NCBI GenBank assembly: GCA_023412495.1 | Contig: JAEYNP010000101.1 | Span: 62,001 to 126,000 of the forward strand | Length of the DNA: 64,000 nt | Direction: 5' to 3' | From: Pseudomonadota bacterium | Lineage (GTDB): Bacteria; Desulfobacterota; Desulfobulbia; Desulfobulbales; Desulfocapsaceae | Part shown: in pieces, positions 52,986 through 61,537 of the stretch | Position numbering within the stretch: the stretch's first letter is position 1 | Layout of the letters: every line of letters begins with the position of its first letter | The notes under the pieces: model-generated | Database searches by the model: none | What the model saw: only the letters and a program-made list of their open reading frames with translations | Told to the model about the DNA's origin: nothing | Position numbers and translations under genes: made by a program

Positions 52986-55664
52986 CTAGGAGAGTTCCAG
53001 GTACATTTCCTCCATGTCGTCGTCCCTGTTGTTGAGTATCCGTTCGAAGCCGTAGCGGCAGCCGAGTCGGATCATCGGGGTATTGCCCTTCATGATCTCC
53101 ATCAAGAGAGTCTTCAGGCCGATCTCCTTCGCTACCCGGATACAGAAATTCATGAGCAGGCTGCCGACCCGCCTGCCTTGCCATTTATCGGCGACGGTGA
53201 AGGACAGCTCGGCGCTTTCCAGGTCGGGAAACCGGTTCAGCCGCACGTCGCCGATGATCTCCTCCTCCCCGCCGACCACCGCCAGAAAGGCCAGGTCCCG
53301 GTCGTAATCGACCTGGCAGAAGCGAGCCAGATGGTCGTGGGGCATATTTATGCGCCGCTGGCCGAAGCGGAAGAAGACCGACTCCTCCGAGAGGGCCTCG
53401 AAAAACCGGCTGAGGGCAGGCTCGTCCTCGCCGCGGATCGGCCGGATATGGACGACGGTGCCGTCAATCAGGGTGAAGTCCTTTTCGTACTTGAAGGGAT
53501 AGGGCGGGATAGAGAGATGGAGGGGGCAGAAATCGCCCTGCGCCCATTTGTAGCCCTTCGGCAGGCTTTCGTCGATCCGCATGGAGACGTCGCGGACCAG
53601 GCAAGCGTCCGCGGTGAGGATGAGGGGGTTGATGGCGATCGAGCCGATCTGGGGGAGATCGATCACCAGCTGGGAAAAGCGCACCAGCATCTCCTCCAGG
53701 GCGCGCAGCCCCACCTGCAGTGCCCCCAGTTGCTGCAGGTAGGGATAGATCCTGGTCTCCTCCATCATCCGCCGGGCGAGGGTCTGGTTCAAGGGCGGCA
53801 GGCCATAGGCGTGGTCGCGTTCCGCTTCGTAGTACTTGCCGCCCAGGCCGAAGAAGATCACTGTGCCGAAGTTCCGGCTTTTCTGCGCGCCGATCAGCAG
53901 CTGGTAGCCGCGTTTTTCCACCATCGGCTGGACGATGATCGCTGCCTTGCCGGCTTGGGGCGCCAGGCGCTCCCGGAGAGCGGCGTAGGCCTGCCGAACG
54001 GCGGGGGCGTTTTCCAAGTGCAGGACGATATCCTCCGGGCGGCGCTCCTGCTCTCCATCGATCTTCATCGCCACCGGATGGCCGAGGCGCAACGCGGCCT
54101 GCACCGCCTCGTCGGCGTCGTCCACCCGAATCGAGTCTATGACCGGGATGGAGTACGACCTGAGGATCTCCCCGGCCTCGTCGGCGTGCAGGGTGTAGCG
54201 CTTGCGGTCGAGACAGCCGCTGATGATGTGCTTGGCCACCGCAAGCTTCGGGGCGAAATCCCTGATGATGACATCCGGGGTTTCCTGGAGGAGCTTCAGG
54301 TTGTAGTCGTAGCGGTACATGTACATGAAGCTTTTGACCGCCTGTTCCGGGGTGTAATAGGTGGGAATCCCGTAATTATGGAGGAAATCGATATCGTCCT
54401 GGATGGTCTCTTCACCGAACCAGGTGGAGAAGAGCGGGATGGCGGGCCTTTTTGCCGCTGCGGCGACGATCACTTCCGCGATTTTCCTCGCGGCGATGCC
54501 GGGGAAGGGTGTGCAGATCACCATGAGGCCGTCGATCTCGGGGGCCTGCAGGCAGCTTTCGATGGCCGACCGGTAGTCCTCGGCCGAGGCGCCCGGCGGC
54601 AGGTAGAGCGGGGCAGGCCGGCCGAACGGCTTGCCCGGGGCGGGCAGGGCCGCTCCGATCCCGGTAAGGGTCTCCTGCCCGGGTGTCGCCAGCAAGCCGC
54701 CCATCGCCTGCAGGGCATCGATGGCCATTTCGGCCGGGACTATGCTGTTGGAAACGATCATGAGCCGCTTGCCCTTCGGACGGTTCTGTTTGGCGATGGT
54801 CTCCACCATGGAGAGCAGGTCGAGGATGTCATCGACCCGCAGGCAGCCAGCCCGCTTGAATACGGCCTCGTAGATCAGGTCCTCCCGGGCCGGGAGATGG
54901 GGCTCGGCGAACAGCGAGTAACCGCCGCCCTTGCCGGGTTTGACGACCACGATGGGCTTGGTCCGGGCGAAGTTGCGGACGGCGGCCATGAATCGCCGGC
55001 CGTTGTTGATCGTCCGGAGCAGCAGGAAGATCGCCCGCGTGCCGCCGTCCCCGCCGAGAAAGTCGATGGTATCGGCGATATTGATGTCCTGCTTAGCGCC
55101 AAGGGAGACGAAGTAGCTGAAGCCGACCTTCTTGCTGATGGCATGCTCGAGAAATTCCGTCGAAAAGATGCCGCTCTCCGAGATGAAGGCGATGTTGCCC
55201 TGCAGGGGAAGCTTGGGGTAGAGGCTGGCGTTCAGATTGATGGCCGGGCGCAGGAAGCCGAGGGAGCCGGGGCCTAGCACCCGGCAGCCGTACAGTGCGG
55301 AGAGCTTTCGGATCCGGTCGCTGATGGGCGGGGACCGGCCGATTCGGGACTCGTGGTCATGGGCGAGGATGACCATGCCTTTTATGCCTTTTCGGGCGCA
55401 GTCCTCCAGCACCGCCGGCAGGCTGCGCGGTTCGGTCGCCACCAGGGCCAGATCGACGGGATGGGGAATGTCGAGGACGCTCGGGTAGGCCTCAACCCCC
55501 TGCACCCCGCCCATGTCGGGGTTGACCGGGTGGACAATGCCCTTGAAGCCCTTGCCGATCAGGTTCCGGAAGAGATGAAAGCCGATCGACGCCTCGTCCT
55601 CGTTTGCCCCGACTACCGCGATCCGCCGCGGATTGAACAGGATGTCCAGGTTTTTGAGCGACAT
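52986..55664 (-). CDS. Acyl-CoA synthetase (ADP-forming)-like/GNAT fusion, Pat-type
   Basis: The 892-residue protein joins an NDP-forming acyl-CoA synthetase-like region (CoA-binding RIAVVGANEDEASIGFHLFR, succinyl-CoA-synthetase-like ISESGIFSTEFLEHA, ATP-grasp near 480-700) to a C-terminal GNAT acetyltransferase (IRPIRGEDEPALSRFFEAL, LSFTVADKWQGRRVGSLLM). This is the architecture of PatZ/YfiQ-type protein lysine acetyltransferases, in which the synthetase part is regulatory. The typical target would be acetyl-CoA synthetase or similar enzymes. GGGAGGCGAG precedes ATG 55664. It is monocistronic. Confidence 0.85.
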   Translation of the reverse strand: MSLKNLDILFNPRRIAVVGANEDEASIGFHLFRNLIGKGFKGIVHPVNPDMGGVQGVEAYPSVLDIPHPVDLALVATEPRSLPAVLEDCARKGIKGMVILAHDHESRIGRSPPISDRIRKLSALYGCRVLGPGSLGFLRPAINLNASLYPKLPLQGNIAFISESGIFSTEFLEHAISKKVGFSYFVSLGAKQDINIADTIDFLGGDGGTRAIFLLLRTINNGRRFMAAVRNFARTKPIVVVKPGKGGGYSLFAEPHLPAREDLIYEAVFKRAGCLRVDDILDLLSMVETIAKQNRPKGKRLMIVSNSIVPAEMAIDALQAMGGLLATPGQETLTGIGAALPAPGKPFGRPAPLYLPPGASAEDYRSAIESCLQAPEIDGLMVICTPFPGIAARKIAEVIVAAAAKRPAIPLFSTWFGEETIQDDIDFLHNYGIPTYYTPEQAVKSFMYMYRYDYNLKLLQETPDVIIRDFAPKLAVAKHIISGCLDRKRYTLHADEAGEILRSYSIPVIDSIRVDDADEAVQAALRLGHPVAMKIDGEQERRPEDIVLHLENAPAVRQAYAALRERLAPQAGKAAIIVQPMVEKRGYQLLIGAQKSRNFGTVIFFGLGGKYYEAERDHAYGLPPLNQTLARRMMEETRIYPYLQQLGALQVGLRALEEMLVRFSQLVIDLPQIGSIAINPLILTADACLVRDVSMRIDESLPKGYKWAQGDFCPLHLSIPPYPFKYEKDFTLIDGTVVHIRPIRGEDEPALSRFFEALSEESVFFRFGQRRINMPHDHLARFCQVDYDRDLAFLAVVGGEEEIIGDVRLNRFPDLESAELSFTVADKWQGRRVGSLLMNFCIRVAKEIGLKTLLMEIMKGNTPMIRLGCRYGFERILNNRDDDMEEMYLELS

Positions 55665-56008
55665 GTTCTCGCCTCCCGCAGAATTCCCGGCTGATGATTG
55701 CTGTCAGGAGCTGCTGGAATTGGTATATCACCCGGCAGGCGTATTGCCAAATATTTTCGTGTGTCGTACCTCCGCGGAAAGGTGCTGGTCCTGTAAGCCT
55801 TCTCGCTTGCGGCTTGATGTGATCCGCAGTATGCGCTTATAATTTCGTACCTTAATACCTTGCTGTCGAGCGGGGCCAGTCGTAATCGATTTCTGTTATG
55901 CACGGGCAGAAACGAGGACTATAGTTGCCTCAGAACCTTGCCGTCTCATCGCTGCGGCGCGATGAGATCGGCCGGCCTCCGTCTCCACCTTGCACTTATC
56001 AATGAGCG
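55665..56008. other. Divergent intergenic region without a recognisable gene
   Basis: It lies between the minus-strand Pat-like gene and plus-strand uvrA. A TATAATTTCGT stretch near 55839-55850 is the most promoter-like part, but no -35 is convincing. No LexA-type CTGT-N8-ACAG box was seen. Confidence 0.35.
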
Positions 56009-59000
56009 ATGAATAAGAAAGAACATATCCTTATCCGCGGCGCCCGCCAGAACAACCTGAAAAACCTCGATCTGCAACTGCCGCTGGGCGAGTTGATCGT
56101 CGTCACCGGCGTCAGCGGCTCCGGCAAGTCCTCCCTGGCGTTCGACACCATCTATGCGGAGGGGCAGCGCCGCTACGTGGAGACTTTTTCTCCCTATGCC
56201 CGGCAATTTCTCGACCGCATGGACAAGCCCCAGGTCGACCGCATCGAGGGGATCCCCCCGGCCATCGCCATCGACCAGACCAATCCGGTGCGGACCTCGC
56301 GGTCCACCGTGGGGACCATGACGGAGTTAAACGACCACGTAAAGCTCCTCTTCGCCCGGGCGGCCCGGCTCTACTGCAGCGGGTGCGGCCGGGAAGTGCG
56401 GCGCGACACCCCGGATGCCATCTTTGAGCAGCTTCTGGCCCGGGCGGAGGGCGAGAGGGTGCTGATCACCTTTCCGGTAGCCGTCCCGCATAATTTCTCC
56501 GTTGATGAGGTGAAGGAGCTGCTGGCCGGCCAGGGCTACACCCGCATCCATGCCGAAGAGGGGAACATGCTTGAGGTGATCCAGGACCGCGTGAGCCTTG
56601 CCGCCGAAAGGCGGGGCCGCATCGTCGACAGCCTGGAAGCCGCGCTCAGGACCGGACGCGGCCGGGTGGACGTGCGCCCGGTTGCGGCGGACGGCGCAGC
56701 CGGAGAGCCTTGGCGTTTCTCCGCCGACCTGCATTGCCCGGACTGCGACCTGCACTTCGCCGACCCCGTGCCGAACCTTTTTTCCTTCAACTCCCCCATC
56801 GGCGCCTGTGAGACTTGCCGGGGATTCGGACGGGTCATCGGCGTCGACTACGGGCTGGTGATTCCGGACGAGGGCAAGACCCTGGCCGAAGGGGCGATCA
56901 AACCCTGGCAGACCGAGAGCTATCTCGAATGCCATGACGACCTGCTGCGCTTTGCGGCAAAGCGGGGGATGCCGGTCGATGTCCCCTGGCGGGAGCTGAC
57001 GGAGGCGGAGCGTCGCTGGGTGATCGAGGGGGAAGGGAGCTGGGAGGACGGTCTGTGGTACGGTGTGCAGCGCTTCTTCGACTGGCTGGAGACCAAGAGC
57101 TACAAGATGCATATCCGGGTGCTGCTCTCCCGCTATCGGGCCTACAACCTCTGTCCCGACTGTCACGGGGCGCGGCTCAAGCCGGAAGCCCTCTGCTGGC
57201 GGGTGGGCAGCGGGGAGGGGCTGACCGTCCACGAGGTCATGCTGCTCGCGATCGACCGCTGCCTGGACTTTTTTACGCGTCTGCAGCTCCCGAGACCCCT
57301 GGATGAGGCCACGGACCAGCTGCTGGGGGAGATCCGCTCGCGCCTCAGGTACCTCGTGGAGGTGGGTCTCGGATATCTTACTTTGGACCGGCAATCGCGC
57401 ACGCTTTCGGGCGGCGAGGTCCAGCGCATCAATCTCACCACGGCGCTCGGGACGTCGCTGGTCGGTACGCTCTTTGTATTGGATGAGCCGAGCATCGGGC
57501 TGCACCCCCGTGACATGGGCCGGGTGGCGGGCGTCCTGCATCGCCTGCGGGACGCCGGAAACTCCCTGCTGGTGGTCGAGCACGATCCCCAGCTCATGCT
57601 GGCCGCCGACCGCATCCTCGATCTGGGCCCCGGCCCCGGCGAGCGCGGCGGCGAGGTGGTCTTTTTCGGGACGCCCGCGGAACTGCGGCAGTCCGGGACT
57701 TCCGAGACCGCCGAGTATCTCTCCGGCCGCAAAGCCGTGCTGGCCCGTCCCCTCTCGGAGTCGCGGCAATCGACGGCCCGCTGCCTGGAAATCCTCGGGG
57801 CGGCCGCCCACAACCTCAAGGGGATCGACGTTCGCTTGCCCCTGGGCTGCCTCACGGTCATCACCGGGGTGAGTGGTTCGGGCAAATCGACCCTGGTGCA
57901 GCAGGTCCTCTTTCAGGGCCTGTGCAAGATCAAGGGAAAACCTACGGAAGCCCCCGGTCCCCACCGGGAGATCCGCGGGCACGAGCACCTTGCCGATATC
58001 GTTCTGGTCGATCAGACGCCCATCGGCCGGACCACCCGGTCCAACCCGGCCAGCTACGTGGGGGCCTTCGATGCCATCCGCAAGCTCTTTGCCGCTCTGC
58101 CCACGGCCCGCGACCGCGGCTATACGCTCGGCACCTTCAGCTTCAACTCGGGGGCCGGCCGCTGCCCCGCCTGCGGCGGCAACGGTTTTGAGCACGTCGA
58201 GATGCAGTTTCTCTCCGACGTCTACCTGCGCTGTACCGAATGCGACGGCAAGCGCTACCGCTCCGAGATCCTGGAGGTGCAACTCCAGCCGGCCGGAGGC
58301 GGTCTCGCCCGCTCCATCGCCGAGGTGCTGGAGATGACCGTGGCCGAGGCGGCGGCCTTCTTCGCCGAAGCCCCGGAGGTTCTGCGCGGCCTGGAACCGC
58401 TGCTTGCGGTGGGACTGGAATACCTGCGGCTCGGCCAGCCCGTTCCCACCCTCTCCGGCGGCGAGGCCCAGCGGCTGAAGCTGGCCGGGCACCTGGCCGA
58501 AAAGAAAAAGAAAGGCTCGGGGGCAACCGGCGGAAGTACCCTCTTTCTCTTCGACGAGCCGACCACCGGCCTGCACTTCGCGGATATCGCCCGGCTGCTG
58601 GAAGCCTTCCGGCTGCTGCTGGCCGAAGGTCATTCGCTGGTGGTCATCGAGCATAACCTCGACGTCATCGGGGCGGCCGACTGGATCATCGATCTGGGCC
58701 CGGAAGGAGGCGAAGCCGGAGGGGAGGTGGTCTGCGCCGGCACCCCCTCCCAGGTCATGGAAAATCCGCACAGCCATACCGGCGTGGCCCTGCGGGAGTA
58801 TCGCGAGGCGCTGCAAGGGGGCTCCGCCTTCCTGATCCCACGGCCGCCGGCGGCGCCGGCGCATGCCGCCGAAGAGGCCATCCGCATCGTCCATGCCCGC
58901 GAGCACAACCTAAAGAACGTGGACCTCGTCATCCCCCGCGACCGCTTCACCGTCATCACCGGCATCAGCGGCAGCGGCAAGAGCACGGTCGCTTTTGACA

Positions 59001-61504
59001 TCCTCTTCTCCGAAGGCCAGCGCCGCTACCTGGAATCGCTCAACGCCTACGCCCGGCAGTTCGTGCAGCCCGCCTCCCGCCCGGATGTGGACGCGGTCTA
59101 CGGCATACCGCCCACCGTCGCCATCGAGCAGCGCACCAGCAGGGGCGGGCGCAAGAGCACGGTGGCCACCATGACCGAAATCTATCATTTCCTTCGCCTG
59201 CTCTTCGTCAAGCTTGGCACCCAGTACTGTCCGGAGTGCGAGCTGCCCATCGAGCCGCAGACGCCGGAGTCGATCCTCGCCCGGACCATCAGGGAGTATC
59301 GCGGCAGGCGCCTTGCCGTCCTTGCCCCGCTGGTGATCGCCCGCAAGGGCTATTATACGGATCTGGCCAGGTGGGCGGCCGGCAAGGGGTTTTCGCATCT
59401 GCTGGTCGACGGGCGGTTGCTCGCGACCGATGCCTGGCCCCGTCTCGATCGTTTCCGGGAACACGATATCGCCCTGCCGGTGGGAGAATTGCGGGTGACG
59501 GCCGAGGCCGAAGCCGAGCTGCGGGAGCTGCTGTCGCGAGCCCTGGACTTCGGCAAGGGGGTGGTGCAGGTTCTCCCCGAGGGTCCGGGGCAAGAAGGAC
59601 GCCCCGCCATCTTCTCCATCCATCGTTCCTGCCCCGGCTGCGGCCGCAGTTTCGAGGAGCCCGATCCGCGCCTCTTCTCCTTCAATTCCCGCCACGGCTG
59701 GTGCGGCCACTGCTTTGGAACGGGGCTGGTGCTTCCCGGTTTCGACGCAGAGCAGACCGGGGAGGAGATCTGGTGGAACGCCTGGTGGGAGGGCTCAGAG
59801 CAGACCTGCCCGTCCTGCCGGGGAAAACGGCTGCGGCCCGAGGCGCTCGCCGTTCGCTTTGACGGCCGCTCCATCGCCGAGATGACCGGCTGGCCGGTGG
59901 CGCGGGCCGAGGAGTTCTTCCGGGAGCTGACCCTTTACGGCCGCGGGGCCGAGATCGCCCGCGATATCCTCGCCGAGCTGCGCGCGCGCCTGGCGTTCCT
60001 CCGCGAAGTGGGCCTCTCCTATCTTTCCCTGGACCGGGCCGCGCCGACGCTCTCGGGGGGAGAGGCCCAGCGCATCCGCCTGGCATCCCAGCTCGGTTCG
60101 AACCTGCGGGGGGTCTGCTATATCCTCGATGAGCCGACCATCGGGCTCCACCCGCGGGACAACCGCATGCTGCTCGATACCCTGAAAAAACTGGAAGGGA
60201 AAGGCAACACCGTGGTGGTGGTCGAGCACGACGAGGAGACGATCCGCCGCGCCGAGCACCTGGTGGACCTGGGACCGGGCGCCGGGACCTTCGGCGGCCG
60301 GGTGGTGGCGGCAGGGACGGTGGAAGATATCCTTCGACACCCGGAATCGCTCACCGGCCGGTTTCTCGCCCGGCCGTTGCGCCACCCTCTGGAAGGACGC
60401 CGGCCGGAGGCGCCCGCCCCCGACGCGCCCCGCCTGACGATTGTCGGCGCCAGGCTGCATAACCTGAAAAGCCAGACCGTCTCCCTCCCCTTGGGGCGTC
60501 TTATCTGCGTCACCGGCGTTTCCGGCAGCGGCAAGAGCACCCTCGTCCGCTCGGTGCTGCACGAGAATCTGCGGCTGCTGCTTGGCGCCCACAAAAAGAA
60601 AGAAGCGGGGCGCGCCGCTCCCCTGCGCGGCTGTGCCGGAATCCGCGGCTGGGAAAATATCGGTCGGGTACTGGAGGTCGATCAGACCCCTATCGGCAAG
60701 ACCCCTCGATCATGCCCCGCCACCTATATCGGCTTCTGGGACGATATCCGGCGGCTCTTTGCCGGCAGCCCCGAGGCGCGGATGCGCGGCTACGGGCCGG
60801 GGCGGTTCTCCTTCAATGTGCAGGATGGGCGCTGCCCCGACTGCAAGGGGCAGGGTATACAGAAGATCGAGATGAGCTTCCTGCCGGACGTGAAGGTCGC
60901 CTGCGAGACCTGCGGCGGGTCCCGGTTCACCCCCGAGACGCTGATGATCCGCTACAAGGGAAAGAGCGTCGGCGAGATACTCTCGCTGAGCGTCGCCGAG
61001 GCGGTCGATTTTTTTCACGCCCACCCGAAGATTCACCACGCCCTGCGCCTGCTCCAGGATGTCGGCCTCGACTATCTGACCCTCGGGCAGCCGAGCCCCA
61101 CCCTCTCCGGCGGGGAAGCCCAGCGGCTCAAGCTCGTCACCGAGCTGGCCAAGACGAGGGAAACACCGGCAGCGGATCCGCGCCGCCCCGCGCCCCGGCA
61201 GCCGAAATCCACGCTCTACCTGCTGGACGAGCCCACCATCGGCCTGCACATGGCGGACGTGGAAAAGCTCATCCGCGTGCTGCACCGTCTGCGGGGCGGC
61301 GGCAATACAGTCATAGTCATCGAGCACAACCTCGACGTCATCGCCGAGGCGGACTGGGTTGTCGACCTGGGGCCGGAAGGCGGCGACGGCGGCGGCAAGG
61401 TGGTGGCGCAAGGGACGCCCGAGGAAGTCGCCCGGGTGGAGAATGGCTCGCATACGGCTCGAATCCTCGGGGAGTTTCTGCGGGAGAGGGGAGGCCTGAG
61501 CTGA
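56009..61504 (+). CDS. uvrA: Double-length UvrA (two UvrA units fused head to tail)
   Basis: The 1831-residue protein consists of two UvrA-like halves, about 1-930 and 950-1831, against a usual length near 940. Four ABC ATPase sites are visible: GVSGSGKSSLAFDT near 35, GVSGSGKSTLVQQV near 620, GISGSGKSTVAFDI near 985 and GVSGSGKSTLVRSV near 1510, each with its LSGGEAQR or LSGGEVQR signature and DEPT or DEPS Walker B. Zinc-finger cysteine pairs occur in each half (CSGCG, CPDCDL, CPACGG; CPECEL, CPGCG, CPDCKG). UvrA recognises bulky DNA lesions and loads UvrB. A natural dimer in one chain is expected. Confidence 0.95.
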   Translation: MNKKEHILIRGARQNNLKNLDLQLPLGELIVVTGVSGSGKSSLAFDTIYAEGQRRYVETFSPYARQFLDRMDKPQVDRIEGIPPAIAIDQTNPVRTSRSTVGTMTELNDHVKLLFARAARLYCSGCGREVRRDTPDAIFEQLLARAEGERVLITFPVAVPHNFSVDEVKELLAGQGYTRIHAEEGNMLEVIQDRVSLAAERRGRIVDSLEAALRTGRGRVDVRPVAADGAAGEPWRFSADLHCPDCDLHFADPVPNLFSFNSPIGACETCRGFGRVIGVDYGLVIPDEGKTLAEGAIKPWQTESYLECHDDLLRFAAKRGMPVDVPWRELTEAERRWVIEGEGSWEDGLWYGVQRFFDWLETKSYKMHIRVLLSRYRAYNLCPDCHGARLKPEALCWRVGSGEGLTVHEVMLLAIDRCLDFFTRLQLPRPLDEATDQLLGEIRSRLRYLVEVGLGYLTLDRQSRTLSGGEVQRINLTTALGTSLVGTLFVLDEPSIGLHPRDMGRVAGVLHRLRDAGNSLLVVEHDPQLMLAADRILDLGPGPGERGGEVVFFGTPAELRQSGTSETAEYLSGRKAVLARPLSESRQSTARCLEILGAAAHNLKGIDVRLPLGCLTVITGVSGSGKSTLVQQVLFQGLCKIKGKPTEAPGPHREIRGHEHLADIVLVDQTPIGRTTRSNPASYVGAFDAIRKLFAALPTARDRGYTLGTFSFNSGAGRCPACGGNGFEHVEMQFLSDVYLRCTECDGKRYRSEILEVQLQPAGGGLARSIAEVLEMTVAEAAAFFAEAPEVLRGLEPLLAVGLEYLRLGQPVPTLSGGEAQRLKLAGHLAEKKKKGSGATGGSTLFLFDEPTTGLHFADIARLLEAFRLLLAEGHSLVVIEHNLDVIGAADWIIDLGPEGGEAGGEVVCAGTPSQVMENPHSHTGVALREYREALQGGSAFLIPRPPAAPAHAAEEAIRIVHAREHNLKNVDLVIPRDRFTVITGISGSGKSTVAFDILFSEGQRRYLESLNAYARQFVQPASRPDVDAVYGIPPTVAIEQRTSRGGRKSTVATMTEIYHFLRLLFVKLGTQYCPECELPIEPQTPESILARTIREYRGRRLAVLAPLVIARKGYYTDLARWAAGKGFSHLLVDGRLLATDAWPRLDRFREHDIALPVGELRVTAEAEAELRELLSRALDFGKGVVQVLPEGPGQEGRPAIFSIHRSCPGCGRSFEEPDPRLFSFNSRHGWCGHCFGTGLVLPGFDAEQTGEEIWWNAWWEGSEQTCPSCRGKRLRPEALAVRFDGRSIAEMTGWPVARAEEFFRELTLYGRGAEIARDILAELRARLAFLREVGLSYLSLDRAAPTLSGGEAQRIRLASQLGSNLRGVCYILDEPTIGLHPRDNRMLLDTLKKLEGKGNTVVVVEHDEETIRRAEHLVDLGPGAGTFGGRVVAAGTVEDILRHPESLTGRFLARPLRHPLEGRRPEAPAPDAPRLTIVGARLHNLKSQTVSLPLGRLICVTGVSGSGKSTLVRSVLHENLRLLLGAHKKKEAGRAAPLRGCAGIRGWENIGRVLEVDQTPIGKTPRSCPATYIGFWDDIRRLFAGSPEARMRGYGPGRFSFNVQDGRCPDCKGQGIQKIEMSFLPDVKVACETCGGSRFTPETLMIRYKGKSVGEILSLSVAEAVDFFHAHPKIHHALRLLQDVGLDYLTLGQPSPTLSGGEAQRLKLVTELAKTRETPAADPRRPAPRQPKSTLYLLDEPTIGLHMADVEKLIRVLHRLRGGGNTVIVIEHNLDVIAEADWVVDLGPEGGDGGGKVVAQGTPEEVARVENGSHTARILGEFLRERGGLS

Positions 61505-61537
61505 CTCGGCCCTGTCAATGGAACCTCAGCAATCAGT

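Noticed and set aside
53178..55277. Plus-strand open frame of 699 codons
   Set aside because: Shadow of the synthetase/GNAT gene on the minus strand.
56327..58906. Very long minus-strand open frame (859 codons) opposite uvrA
   Set aside because: It is the antisense shadow of a high-GC gene; no ribosome site, no domain motifs, and the plus-strand UvrA motifs are unambiguous.
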